Counted from the first letter of the stretch, positions 16,673-25,719 are shown. The stretch is DNA of 29,984 nucleotides from JABJMC01 sp964473745 (GCA_964473745.1 CAYYQE010000017.1:1-29984); one strand, 5' to 3'. Program-made: numbers and translations. Notes: generated by a model from the letters alone, not told the origin.

Positions 16673-17119
16673 TTATCTCGTGACACTAAGAACTTCGGAG
16701 AGTTCAGCACTTGGCGCGGCAACGGTGATACGACCATTAGCGTCTTTAGCAATGGTGTAACCCGTGTCATAACTGGCACAACTAGTATAATCAGCCCCAG
16801 ATGCAATTGGGTCATAAGGCATTTCTGCAACGTAGGTTGGGACCAAAACGCCACAGATATCAATTTGAGAATCACCACTACCAACAACCGTAGCAGTTGT
16901 AGTAATTGCGGCCGGTAATACACCACGATTATCAATGGCATATTCATGAACAGCATTCAAAACTGTTTGAATGTCACTGCTGCGTTCTGTGTTGTTTGCT
17001 TGAGAGATTTGTCGAGCTGGGTTAATCGCCACAATAACGATTCCAGCTAAAATCGCGATAATCACGATTACCAACAAAACTTCGACAAGCGTAAAACCCT
17101 TGCGGTTAAGTTTTGACAT
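16673..17119 (-). CDS. Type IV major pilin-like protein
   Basis: A 148-residue prepilin. The class III signal is canonical: short basic leader MSKLNRKG, cleavage before Phe9, Glu at position +5 (FTLVEVLL), then a 20-residue hydrophobic helix. The globular part has two Cys (near ICGVLV and YTSCAS) that could form the C-terminal disulfide loop of pilins. It is the last gene before a strong terminator, and its canonical signal makes it the best candidate for the main fibre subunit. It follows the 69-residue gene by 20 bases. A GspG-like pseudopilin is the alternative. Confidence 0.85.
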   Translation of the reverse strand: MSKLNRKGFTLVEVLLVIVIIAILAGIVIVAINPARQISQANNTERSSDIQTVLNAVHEYAIDNRGVLPAAITTTATVVGSGDSQIDICGVLVPTYVAEMPYDPIASGADYTSCASYDTGYTIAKDANGRITVAAPSAELSEVLSVTR

Positions 17120-17139
17120 ATGGGAGGTTGTTAAAAATA

Positions 17140-17349
17140 TTACTCTTCGAAATTAACACTATCCATCTGCTTTGACAAGTTATAATAGCCTCCTAAATCA
17201 ATAATTGGTAATTTTACTTCTACAGACAAATCTGCCTCGACTGGCTTATTCCAGCTCAGGTAAAGAGAAAATGCACTAATTATAATGATTATAAACAATC
17301 CAATAGCAATAAAAAACGGTAGGTAGTTTTTATTAATTTTCTTTAACAT
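17140..17349 (-). CDS. Small single-pass membrane protein in the pilus operon
   Basis: A 69-residue protein with a basic N-terminus, one strong membrane helix (FFIAIGLFIIIIISAFSLYL) and a short outside tail with no Cys. I recognise no family. It overlaps the 3' end of pilO by 17 bases and lies directly before the pilin gene, so it is very likely co-translated and part of the pilus machine, perhaps taking the place of a PilP-like partner of PilO. That role is inferred only from position and topology. Confidence 0.65.
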   Translation of the reverse strand: MLKKINKNYLPFFIAIGLFIIIIISAFSLYLSWNKPVEADLSVEVKLPIIDLGGYYNLSKQMDSVNFEE

Positions 17350-17881
17350 AAAGGTAAAGTTTTAGGTTTATATTAGGCAAAGAATCCTCATTTAAAAGTG
17401 CTAAGCTCTTATAATTAATTAATTCAACCCGAATGTAATAAGGCATGTGTTCAACCTCGCTTAAAAAATCTATTAAGTTGTCTTCACTACCATAAAATTC
17501 AACGTCATAACCAAGCACGCTTTCCGCAACATTGCTTTCTGACCCATCGATTGATTGTAAGTCTAAATTTAAATCTAAATCTATTCCAATGTCCTCAATC
17601 GCGGCAATAAAACCAATGTATTCCATCTCTGTTTCGGGACGAAGACTTAGCACAAAATCAATAATTCGCCGGGGTTCATCGGTATACATAGAAAGACTGC
17701 TTTCAAAATTTTCTTGTAATGTTTCCGCCCCCTCCAAAAAAGCGTTTAAAGATTTCACTTCCTGGCGTATATTCGCCGTGGCGGCCCCAATAATCACCAC
17801 TATAAATGCACTTAAAAAGATTAAAATTAATGAAAAATTTAAAATTCTTTGAATGATACTAGGAATTGGACTCTGTGGCAT
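17333..17881 (-). CDS. pilO: PilO-like type IV pilus inner-membrane protein
   Basis: A 182-residue bitopic protein: one N-terminal membrane helix (near 13-35), a coiled-coil stretch (IRQEVKSLNAFLEGAETLQ) and a ferredoxin-like periplasmic-type domain ending in a beta strand (LKLYLYV). This matches PilO, which pairs with PilN in the alignment complex. It overlaps the end of the PilM-PilN gene by 23 bases. Sequence similarity in this family is low, so the call rests on topology, size and order (M, N, O). Confidence 0.75.
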   Translation of the reverse strand: MPQSPIPSIIQRILNFSLILIFLSAFIVVIIGAATANIRQEVKSLNAFLEGAETLQENFESSLSMYTDEPRRIIDFVLSLRPETEMEYIGFIAAIEDIGIDLDLNLDLQSIDGSESNVAESVLGYDVEFYGSEDNLIDFLSEVEHMPYYIRVELINYKSLALLNEDSLPNINLKLYLYVKEN

Positions 17882-19526
17882 AAGGGGTTAGTTCAGAAAA
17901 ATTTAAATTAAGTTTCATGGTGAAAGAAATTTCTTCCTTGGCATCGAAATTAGAAATAGGGGCAACAACGTCACTAATAAAAGTTGCTTCTTCAAAAGAT
18001 TGTTTTAACTCCAATAAGGTTTCTCGGCTGTCAGCAACACCCACAATTTCAAACCAAAGATCAGCGTCGCTATACTGCAAAAAAGTAACTTCAATACCAG
18101 GAGGGATTATTTCTATAATTTGTTCCAAAGTGTTATTTACTGAGAACAAACTAGCATCAACCATTTTTAGAGTGGCAATTTCCGCGTTAAAAATGGTAAT
18201 TCCACTACGAATTTCCTCGTATCTTGTCCCATAGACCATCTGCTCTATAGAGGCTTTTCTGCTCTCTAAATGCATGCGATCGTAAATTAAAGTCTGGTTT
18301 AAAATAAAAATGTAAGTAGCAACCATCAAAGAGAGACAACTCATGACAAGTGTAATAGCGGTAATTAAAATTGCATTCCTTTTCGTTGAAAAATTTTGTT
18401 TTAAGCGATCAGGCAACAAATTAATTCCATCATCATTCCCCTTGGCGCGTAAAACTCTTAAGGCAATACCGATCGCACTGGTAAAGTAATTGGCGTGCGG
18501 CAGTTTTTCATTTTTTTCTTCGTACATGGGCAAAAATCGATCAGAACGGATGGATAATCCAGAACGCGGATCACCAATTTTTACACGTTTATTTGAAAAA
18601 CTTTCAGTGGCCAAATCATGAACTCTCGGTAGATTAATAAACTCCCCAGTTAAATAAATATCATTAATTTCTCCGATGCTCTTTTTTATCTTCTGGTCAC
18701 CCATAATCCCTTTGGCCACGTCATAATCTTTTTTAATAAAATCTTCAATTATTGGGAGGAATTTATCAGTTGCTAATTTATTTTCACGCCACTCAGTAAC
18801 GAGAGTGTTTTGATCCATCCCTGATTCTTTTGCTAATACTTGCATCAAGTGTCCTCCTCCCTTATTTGAACTGAAAAAGTGACAAATCTCTCCATTTTTC
18901 AAAATCAAATAACTAGTCGACAGGGTCCCAAAATCGATTACTAAACTAGCTTTTTTAGGCTTAATTTGGTTTTTGATCGCATATTTCAAGGCTTCTACAT
19001 TAACTCCAAACAAATATGGAGTTAGTCCCATAGATTCAAACAAACGAGCATAAGTGTCGGCAATATCTTTTGGGATGGCCGCAAAAAGTACATATTTAGT
19101 TGGAGATGGATTCTCTTTTGTTGGTGGGATTGATGTTAAAACACTAATATCCCAATACACATCCTGAATTGGGAAAGGAATAATTGTTTCCGCCTCAAAA
19201 GGAATCGCTTTTTTGATTTCTTGTTCCCCTAGATTGCCTGGCATCTCAAAAATATGAACAAAAGTCTTTTTCGCCGGCAAAATAATAGCGATATTTTTAC
19301 TATCAATACTAGTCGGATTCGCGCCTTCTAAAAAGTCTAAAACCATTCCCTTAAACTCCTGTTCTCTGTCTGGTTTTACCTCTCCATCACGAATAACATG
19401 CGCCGGGACAATTACCCGATTATAAGCCTCTAGAGAAATCTCTTTTTGACCTGTTTTAAGCTCTACCACTTGGGCCGAGTGGTCGTGGAGGTCGATGCCA
19501 ACAACTTTTTTAGTGAGATTAAACAT
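17859..19526 (-). CDS. pilM: PilM-PilN fusion, type IV pilus alignment protein
   Basis: A 555-residue single protein joins two normally separate pilus proteins. Residues 1-361 are PilM, an actin-like ATPase fold: KKVVGIDLHDHSAQVVEL (phosphate-1 type), a second nucleotide-site strand VIDFGTLSTSYLI (196-208), and YLTGEFINLP (291-300). Residues 365-555 are PilN: its cytoplasmic INLLPDRLK motif (368-376), which in other bacteria docks into PilM, a membrane helix (384-409), a coiled coil and a ferredoxin-like outer domain. The fusion makes the PilM:PilN contact covalent. The gene follows the PilX-like gene by 27 bases; a TATAAT at 19553-19548 lies in that gap without a clear -35. It ends overlapping pilO. 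Confidence 0.88.
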   Translation of the reverse strand: MFNLTKKVVGIDLHDHSAQVVELKTGQKEISLEAYNRVIVPAHVIRDGEVKPDREQEFKGMVLDFLEGANPTSIDSKNIAIILPAKKTFVHIFEMPGNLGEQEIKKAIPFEAETIIPFPIQDVYWDISVLTSIPPTKENPSPTKYVLFAAIPKDIADTYARLFESMGLTPYLFGVNVEALKYAIKNQIKPKKASLVIDFGTLSTSYLILKNGEICHFFSSNKGGGHLMQVLAKESGMDQNTLVTEWRENKLATDKFLPIIEDFIKKDYDVAKGIMGDQKIKKSIGEINDIYLTGEFINLPRVHDLATESFSNKRVKIGDPRSGLSIRSDRFLPMYEEKNEKLPHANYFTSAIGIALRVLRAKGNDDGINLLPDRLKQNFSTKRNAILITAITLVMSCLSLMVATYIFILNQTLIYDRMHLESRKASIEQMVYGTRYEEIRSGITIFNAEIATLKMVDASLFSVNNTLEQIIEIIPPGIEVTFLQYSDADLWFEIVGVADSRETLLELKQSFEEATFISDVVAPISNFDAKEEISFTMKLNLNFSELTPYATESNS

Positions 19527-19553
19527 TTTAGAGATTTATATCTTATAATTATA

Positions 19554-19952
19554 CTAGATTTCTTTCCAAGAGGAAAGATCAGCGTTATTTATTACGCCTT
19601 CGGCGGTGAGGCTAACTGTGCCCTCAAAGGTTTGACTGTAATCAAAGTTATCTACGGTAATGGTAATTGTTCTTGGTGAACCTCCAGTGACGACGACCGT
19701 GCAACTAGCATCAGATCCTTGTGGGATCGTTGTCCCGGCAAAATTAGCGTCATTTTCTAATCTAGTAATAGCCTCTTCCAAGCATCCTTCCGCCAAATAG
19801 TAGGCGATTTTTCCGCTAGAATTGTTTAAGTACTGATAAGAAGTGGAAATCCTGGTTTCCGAAGCGCCAACCACCAAAATCATAGCCATCACTGATATCA
19901 GTAGCAGACTGATAAGGGCAATTGAACCGCGTTGTGATTTTATATTTTTCAT
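19554..19952 (-). CDS. PilX-like minor pilin
   Basis: A 132-residue protein with a prepilin-like N-terminus: QRGSIALISLLLISVMAMILVV. A Gly precedes Ser10, but there is no Glu at +5, as in PilX-type minor pilins. The middle segment YYLAEGCLEEAI is typical of the PilX family, where the helix carries an AEGCLEEA-like motif. It begins within the last codons of the PilW-like gene (ATGA overlap), so the two are translated together. Minor pilins of this type prime fibre assembly. Confidence 0.75.
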   Translation of the reverse strand: MKNIKSQRGSIALISLLLISVMAMILVVGASETRISTSYQYLNNSSGKIAYYLAEGCLEEAITRLENDANFAGTTIPQGSDASCTVVVTGGSPRTITITVDNFDYSQTFEGTVSLTAEGVINNADLSSWKEI

Positions 19953-20449
19953 TGGCGTAGAGATATGGCTAAATGCGCAGTATTAATTAATTCCCCATTG
20001 AAAGCAGATAATTCTCCATCAATAATGACTTGATCCGGAGCTTTATTAGCTGTGATTCTTGTAAATTGAAGTGAATTAAAAGTAATGGTATTAGCGTTTA
20101 ATTGAATTGCTGGATCGCTCGCTTTTTGAATAAAAGCATCACCTCCATCTAAATAAAACTTAGTTGGTGATTCAAGAGAGTTAGGCATATTTAGAGAAAG
20201 CACTCCGCTTGGGTTGTCAAACACACTAGCGCTCAAATCGAGGCTGTTTGCTTCTTGGATTGTTTCCGTCATTTTTTGGACAATAAAATCTTGATTAGTT
20301 TGCAGTTCATTAAAATTTCTTGAAGCGGCACTGAGATCCATCATTTCAATCGCAAAAACCATGGCAGACATCAGAATTGCTCCTACGATGGCAAAGTAGA
20401 GAGTTATCTCTACCAAGGTTGTGCCTTTATTTTCAAGAAATTTCTTCAT
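19949..20449 (-). CDS. PilW-like minor pilin
   Basis: A 166-residue prepilin with signal KKFLENKG, cleavage before Thr, Glu at +5 (TTLVEITLYFAIVGA) and a long hydrophobic helix. The remainder is a beta-rich domain without Cys. It lies 5 bases after the PilV-like gene and shares ATGA with the PilX-like gene, the usual V-W-X order of minor pilins. Its stop is TGA, which supports the standard genetic code here. PilW against GspJ cannot be decided. Confidence 0.75.
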   Translation of the reverse strand: MKKFLENKGTTLVEITLYFAIVGAILMSAMVFAIEMMDLSAASRNFNELQTNQDFIVQKMTETIQEANSLDLSASVFDNPSGVLSLNMPNSLESPTKFYLDGGDAFIQKASDPAIQLNANTITFNSLQFTRITANKAPDQVIIDGELSAFNGELINTAHLAISLRQ

Positions 20450-20454
20450 GATTT

Positions 20455-21195
20455 TTAAGGATTGTAGTTAATGCGAAGGCTTTCTAAAACCGGAGTAGTT
20501 ACCCCGTCTGATTCTAGGAAAGCTTTTATTTGAATGTAACGTTGCCCTGCTCGGCTAGGGTCTAAAACGATTTCTGTTCTAGCGGTTTCGTAATAAGTGT
20601 TCGTGGTCCCATCTGGGCCAACCCAAGTAGCCGAAGCTATATTGCCGGTACTATCAGCTGATCTAAGTCTGAATTTAACTGAGCCTCCCGGAACTTCAAT
20701 ATGATCCCAATCTAAGAAATTGTATTCAACCGCTTCTGATCCACCATCTAAAATGTCTGATTCATATATCCCAGTGGTGGTAATTCCTTCTTCAGCGACA
20801 CCAATAAGTACTAACCCGCTATTGCTAACATCGATGGCCAAATAAATGTGATCACCGTCAGTATCAATACCCTCAGCTTTACCTTGAACATCCATTGTGT
20901 AAAAAAGCGTTGGGTATAAAGGATTCGAAATATCTACCACTGCTAATCCGGCGCCCTGATTGTTTATGGCGGCATAAAGATAGTCACCGTTTATCACTAA
21001 ATCTTCAATCTCTCCGCCAACATCAATAGAAGTGGTAATTACCGGATTATAAGGATCCGAAACATTTAATACTTGCAATGAATCATCGGATTGCTCGGTC
21101 CCAACATAAACAACTGATCCGCTAATTTCGACGGCGTTAACTTCTTCACCAACATCTAAAGAAGTAATTTGCTCAATATCGGTAGGATCGGAAAT
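20455..21195 (-). pseudogene. LVIVD propeller and C-terminal beta-sandwich, 3' part of the frameshifted PilV-like gene
   Basis: In-frame coding resumes right after the shift (ISDPTDIEQITSLDVG) and gives the rest of repeat 4 and three more LVIVD repeats, seven in all, which fits one closed seven-bladed beta-propeller. A C-terminal domain follows (VPGGSVKFRLRSAD to LESLRINYNP) that resembles the discoidin-like or Ig-like sandwiches of surface proteins. There is no credible start codon for a separate gene: the first candidate is a TTG at 21078 in the middle of a propeller strand. A propeller on a minor pilin would be displayed at the fibre tip and could serve as the adhesive head. Confidence 0.8.
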
Positions 21196-22298
21196 ACCAC
21201 AACTCGAAATCCCTGCCAGTCATTATCAACTCCAAGATAAGCATAATTACCACTTACCCGAACTGATCGAACATTAGTCCATAAATTTAAATAATCTTCA
21301 ATATAAGAATTTTCCGGATCACTAATATTTATAGAAATCAAACTATAAAAAAATCTTTCTATTCCCATAAACATGTAATCACCATCAGGAGCTGGTTGGT
21401 TCCCATCAAAAATACTAAAAATAGATGGGACAAGACTTGGGCTACTAGGATTACTAACATCAATTATGGCTAATCCTCCCCAAAAATCATCAACTCCCAT
21501 GTATACATAATCACCCTGTTTAGCGACGTATCGGCCTTTCCCGCCAACATCTAATTCAGCAATTACGCTCGGGCTAGAGGGGTCGCTAATATCAACCACG
21601 GCAAAACCCTTTTGGGTTTTAGAGACGGCCACATAAGCATAGTTTCCATCCACCACCACATCCTCACCGTGGCTACCGACATCGGCCGAAGAGAAAAACT
21701 CGCTTGGCTCCAGGATGCTGGCAATTTGCAGGATGCAATTATCAGCTGGTGGGCTATCAGCTGTTATTGTTTCAGTGTCAGTGTAAGTCCCAACATCAAA
21801 CTCAGTGCAAGTAGTTTGTACCCAGTCATCACTGGGCCAGTTAGAAAGATAAGTTGTGAGTGATACTGACCTTTCAGTAATTGTCTTCCAGCTCCAAACC
21901 ACTTCGGAGGTAATTTTTTTTATATCCTGGTCTAACTCGCCGGTTTCAGCAATTTCCCCAGCATCGTCCCGATAAACGTCTTCAATGGTCACGGTTCGAC
22001 TATAAAAACTATCAATATCTTCTGGAGCGGCAATAAACTGCCACTCTCCTCCTACTAGCTCGAGGCCATGATCGCCATTGGTTAGAGATAAAAAGTCACG
22101 ATCCCGCATGTTACGTGTCGCCTCTAATCCTTCTTGGGCATATAAAAGCGCTTCGTTATCAAATTGGTTCTTGGAATCGCTTTGAATAGTGTCCAAAGCC
22201 AAGTAAACCGCCCCAATAGACATCACAGCAAACAAGGTAGTAGCAATGAGAATTTCTAAAATTGCAAAAGCCTTTTTGTTAGTAGTCAATTGTCCCAA
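21156..22298 (-). pseudogene. PilV-like minor pilin with LVIVD propeller, 5' part of a frameshifted gene
   Basis: This 380-codon part encodes a prepilin N-terminus (NKKAFAILEILIATTLF, Glu at +5), a pilin body to about residue 165, then the first four LVIVD repeats (VVDISDPSSPS, IIDVSNPSSPS and so on). The fourth repeat breaks: after DNDWQGFRVV the frame runs into FPILPILSKLLL and a TAG. Adding one base near 21196 restores the expected VVDISDP and the frame continues into the segment 20455-21195, so the two parts are one gene (about 613 residues). The start is TTG at 22298 or 22289; no ATG or GTG fits. It overlaps the FimT-like gene by 20 bases. The residue before the cleavage site is Ala, not Gly. 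A sequencing error, a real mutation or programmed slippage are all possible. Confidence 0.8.
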
Positions 22299-22731
22299 GC
22301 GAGGTAATGTTAAAAGTTACAGTTTTATTAATTTGAGATGAATATAAATCAAAAGTGCCAAAATTTTTGGTTTCTCCTTTAGGAAGCGTAAAAATAATAT
22401 CGTCTCCGCCGTCGTTTAGGGCGATGTTTTGCGTTTCAATGGTGTTGGGGAATTCGATTTCATAATTGGCAGAATCGCTTGGGGAATAGTTACTCCCCTC
22501 AAATATAATGTATTTGTCGCTTTCTAAGTGAATTCCATGGGCGGAATTACTTTCACCAGACATGGCTTTGCTTTGAGCGAGACGTAAATAAGAGGCTAGA
22601 TTATTAGCTTCGGCATTTACATCTGCCCGAACTTGCGAGGTTTGACCAAATAACAGCGTCATTCCGCTAAGGATAGCGATAATCGCGATAACAATGATAA
22701 CTTCGAGATATGAAAAGGCTTTAAGTTTCAT
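22279..22731 (-). CDS. FimT/GspH-like pseudopilin
   Basis: A 150-residue prepilin with a very short leader MKLKA, then FSYLEVIIVIAIIAILSG (Glu at +5) and a beta-rich domain. The helix continuation (LASYLRLAQSKAMSGES) is typical of FimT and GspH. The residue before the predicted cleavage is Ala instead of Gly, as in the PilV-like gene that follows. The ATG shares one base with the pilC stop (TAATG), so translation is coupled. FimT-type minor pilins help prime the pilus and in some species bind DNA for uptake; that role is not shown here. Confidence 0.8.
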   Translation of the reverse strand: MKLKAFSYLEVIIVIAIIAILSGMTLLFGQTSQVRADVNAEANNLASYLRLAQSKAMSGESNSAHGIHLESDKYIIFEGSNYSPSDSANYEIEFPNTIETQNIALNDGGDDIIFTLPKGETKNFGTFDLYSSQINKTVTFNITSLGTIDY

Positions 22732-23939
22732 TAGTGTCCAACCATGTTAGGAATTTGATAAATCGGGAGAATAATTGAGATGGCAAACCCACCAATCAAA
22801 AGTCCCATAAAAACAAGCAGAATCGGCTCCAACAGAACAGAAAGATTCCTGGTAATATTGTCGACATTTTTTTCGTAAAGACGCGCCAGATGATCGGTAG
22901 TAACCTCCATATTCCCGGTAGTTTCTCCAATGTAAATCATCCGCGAAGCCAGAAGTGGGAAAATCTTTTTGTACTCTTCTAAGGCTTCACTTAATTTACC
23001 TCCTTTTTCAACCTTGGCCCGACATAAATTAATGGCTTTTTGATAAATATGATTGCCCATCATGTGTTCAATAACTATCAACGCCTCGGTTAAAGGAACT
23101 CCCGAGGCTAAAAGAGAATTTAACGTCCGAGAAAATCGAGCGACATTCGCGTAAACTAAAATCTTTCCGAAAACTGGTAAATGCAATATCACGCGGTGCC
23201 AAAAAGGCTTTAGAAATCTGGCTTTAAAAATTGCCATCACGCCAACTATTGCTAAAATAGCGGCTCCCAAGGCCATAAATGGAGTTTCGGTAATAAACGA
23301 ACTAAACGCAATCAAAATACGCGTCGGAAGAGGAAGCTGCACATCAAATGAGGAAAAAATTTCCGTAATTTTTGGCATTATAAAAATCATAATACCCAGC
23401 ATGAGGATCATAGTTATACTCACAATTACTCCTGGGTAAATAAAGGCAGAAACAATTTTTTTGTGGAGGTCGTACTCCTTTTCAAGCTGCATATCAAGAT
23501 ATTCCAAAACTTCATCCAAATTTCCAGCCTCCTCACCAGTCTCGACCATATTTATAAATACTTCGGAAAAAACTTTGGGATATTCGCGGAGACTTTGGGC
23601 TAGGGATTGTCCGGCCTTAATTCGTTCAATTAGATTCTCGTACATTTTGCGATTGTTTTTTCTCCCAGTCTGCTCGGCCATGATTTCCAGAGCATCGGTA
23701 ATGGTGATGCCAACCCTAATCATGATGGATATGTGTTTGGCAAACATCATTTTGTCTTCCATCGAAAAGCTGGGACTACTAAACCAAGTGATCTGTGTTT
23801 TTTGTTTTTCTAGAACAGAAATAATAATAGGAAAATCGTCGCGTAATTTTTCGGTGGCCTCTTCTTGCGTTGCCGCAGTGATGGTGCCCTTTTTACGAAC
23901 TCCTTCTTTGTTACTAGCAATGTAATTAAATCTTTTCAT
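22731..23939 (-). CDS. pilC: Type IV pilus inner-membrane platform protein PilC
   Basis: A 402-residue GspF/PilC-family protein with the normal length and layout: a short N-terminal cytoplasmic part, two helical bundle domains (repeated motif FSRTLNSLLASGVPLTEAL and MFAKHISIMIRVGITITDAL), three membrane helices (near 165-190, 215-240 and 370-395) and the family phrase NMVETGEEAGNLDEVL. It is turned by PilB to add or extract pilins. It follows pilB by 5 bases. Confidence 0.95.
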   Translation of the reverse strand: MKRFNYIASNKEGVRKKGTITAATQEEATEKLRDDFPIIISVLEKQKTQITWFSSPSFSMEDKMMFAKHISIMIRVGITITDALEIMAEQTGRKNNRKMYENLIERIKAGQSLAQSLREYPKVFSEVFINMVETGEEAGNLDEVLEYLDMQLEKEYDLHKKIVSAFIYPGVIVSITMILMLGIMIFIMPKITEIFSSFDVQLPLPTRILIAFSSFITETPFMALGAAILAIVGVMAIFKARFLKPFWHRVILHLPVFGKILVYANVARFSRTLNSLLASGVPLTEALIVIEHMMGNHIYQKAINLCRAKVEKGGKLSEALEEYKKIFPLLASRMIYIGETTGNMEVTTDHLARLYEKNVDNITRNLSVLLEPILLVFMGLLIGGFAISIILPIYQIPNMVGH

Positions 23940-23944
23940 GTTTT

Positions 23945-25639
23945 TTAATTATGCATAACACGAAGAACTTCTTCGATAGTGGTTTCGTGTGCTGAAACTT
24001 TTATCATTCCGTCCTCAAATAAGGTGATCATGCCTTCTTTACGAGCCTGATCTTCGAGTTCTTTTGGTGAGGCGTTTTTAAGAATTAATTTTTCAATAGC
24101 ATCGGAAACTTCAATAACTTCAGAGATGCTGCGGCGACCTTTAAATCCGCTGTCGTTACAAGTAGCGCAGCCTTCTCCTTTAGCCACAACAATCTTTCCT
24201 TTTTCGGAAAATTTGGCTAAAACTTCTCCTAAATTTTCAGTGAGTGCATATTTTTTTTCGAGCTCTTTGAATTGCGCTGGATCAATTTCAAAAGTTGTTT
24301 TACATTTATCACAAATTCGTCGGACTAAACGTTGCGCAATCACCAACTTGGCGGTAGCGGAAAGCAAAAATTCTTCTACCCCCATTTCCAACATCCGAGG
24401 CAAGGTAGAAGAAGCATCGTTGGTGTGCAAAGTAGCCAATACTAAATGACCGGTAAGGGCGGCATTAATCGCAATTCCAGCTGTTTCTTCGTCCCTAATT
24501 TCTCCAACCATTATGATGTCCGGGTCCTGACGAAGCAGTGATCTAAGCCCGTTTGCGAATGTTAAATCAGCCTTGTTATTGACCTGAATTTGGTTGATTC
24601 CTTCGAGTCGATACTCAATCGGATCCTCAATGGTCGAAATATTCACCTCCGGAGAATTAAGCTGCTTAAGCAAGGTATAAAGCGTGGTGGTTTTACCAGA
24701 ACCAGTTGGCCCGGTCATCAGAATAATACCGTTGGTCTTAAGCATGTTGCTTTTTATGACTTCTAAATTGTGGCTGTTATAACCTAAAGCTTCTAAATTT
24801 AGTTCTTGGCGATTCGAGCTCAAAATACGCATGACTGCTTTTTCACCGTCATAGGTTGGAACAATCGAAACACGCAAAGTGATTTCGTTACCTTCCAAGT
24901 CGATCTTAATACGACCGTCCTGTGCGGCGCGATGCTCATCTGTTCTAAGATTTGCCAGCACTTTGATACGTGTCGCCAAAAGTTCTAAAATTGCGACTGG
25001 AAGTTCCGCAATCACGTGCAAAATCCCATCAATTCGATAGCGAACCACTAAAAAATCTTTGCTGGGCTCCAAATGAATATCCGAAGCTTCGTTTTGGTAA
25101 GCAAATAAAATAATCGTATCAAGAATTTTAGCGGCGTCTTGTAAGGACTCTATCTTGGTCGGGTCTTTCATGGCCCCGGCTAACAGTTTGGTGAATTTCT
25201 CGTTAACGTCTTTATTGTAAGCTTTTAGAGCTGCCTTGATCTCTTTTGGAGTGGCGTAATGCGCTGAAACCTTAAACTTGGTCTTTTTTTCGATAAAATT
25301 AATTAGCTCGTAGTTATGTGGATTACTAATAGCCACCGAAATTTCCTCGTTATTCTGATCAAAAGGAATAACTGACTGCTTGGCCGCCATGTTATAAGGC
25401 ACAATACGCAATAATGGCTCCGGAATAGTTTTATCCCCTAATTTAGCAAAAGGAACCTTATAAAGTTCGGCACACAACCGCCCCATAACCTCATCAGGTA
25501 GAGCTTCTCTTGAAAAAAGTTCCTCCTCAAGCGTCACTTTTTTGTTTTTTGCAAACGATATAAACCGTTCAATATCGGCCTTTTTGAGTAACTTCTTCTC
25601 GAGAAGCGCGGCTTGTAAGTCTGAATCTTTTAGAGCCAT
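23945..25639 (-). CDS. pilB: Type IV pilus assembly ATPase PilB
   Basis: A 564-residue extension ATPase. An N-terminal MshEN-like domain (1-140) is followed by the ATPase core: Walker A GPTGSGKTT (310-318), Asp box and Walker B DPDIIMVGEIRDEETA (372-387), His box GHLVLATLHTNDA (397-409) and a four-Cys zinc site (C443, C446, C491, C494). It powers pilus extension from the cytoplasm. It is the first gene of the operon and has a good promoter. No retraction ATPase (pilT) is found in the window. GspE is the alternative name, but the minor pilins and PilM/N/O point to a pilus. Confidence 0.95.
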   Translation of the reverse strand: MALKDSDLQAALLEKKLLKKADIERFISFAKNKKVTLEEELFSREALPDEVMGRLCAELYKVPFAKLGDKTIPEPLLRIVPYNMAAKQSVIPFDQNNEEISVAISNPHNYELINFIEKKTKFKVSAHYATPKEIKAALKAYNKDVNEKFTKLLAGAMKDPTKIESLQDAAKILDTIILFAYQNEASDIHLEPSKDFLVVRYRIDGILHVIAELPVAILELLATRIKVLANLRTDEHRAAQDGRIKIDLEGNEITLRVSIVPTYDGEKAVMRILSSNRQELNLEALGYNSHNLEVIKSNMLKTNGIILMTGPTGSGKTTTLYTLLKQLNSPEVNISTIEDPIEYRLEGINQIQVNNKADLTFANGLRSLLRQDPDIIMVGEIRDEETAGIAINAALTGHLVLATLHTNDASSTLPRMLEMGVEEFLLSATAKLVIAQRLVRRICDKCKTTFEIDPAQFKELEKKYALTENLGEVLAKFSEKGKIVVAKGEGCATCNDSGFKGRRSISEVIEVSDAIEKLILKNASPKELEDQARKEGMITLFEDGMIKVSAHETTIEEVLRVMHN

Positions 25640-25665
25640 TTTTAAATTTAGTTTTATTTCCTATT

Positions 25666-25694
25666 ATTTTACCATATTTTTCTTCTGTTATCAA
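25666..25694 (-). promoter_or_regulatory. Promoter of the pilus operon
   Basis: On the minus strand a -35 TTGATA (25694-25689), a 17-base spacer and a -10 TAAAAT (25671-25666) lie 26 bases before the pilB ATG. The whole pilus cluster down to 16673 has no internal gap larger than 27 bases, so this is likely the main promoter. Confidence 0.7.
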
Positions 25695-25719
25695 GTCGTT
25701 CTAACCTGAAAATCTCTGC

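Noticed and set aside
19561..19578. Perfect 7-base-pair hairpin at the end of the PilX-like gene as a terminator
   Set aside because: No T-run follows it on the minus strand, and the operon continues 27 bases later.
20455..21078. Separate 207-codon gene
   Set aside because: It would start with a TTG in the middle of a propeller strand. The coding pattern continues upstream to the frameshift at about 21196.
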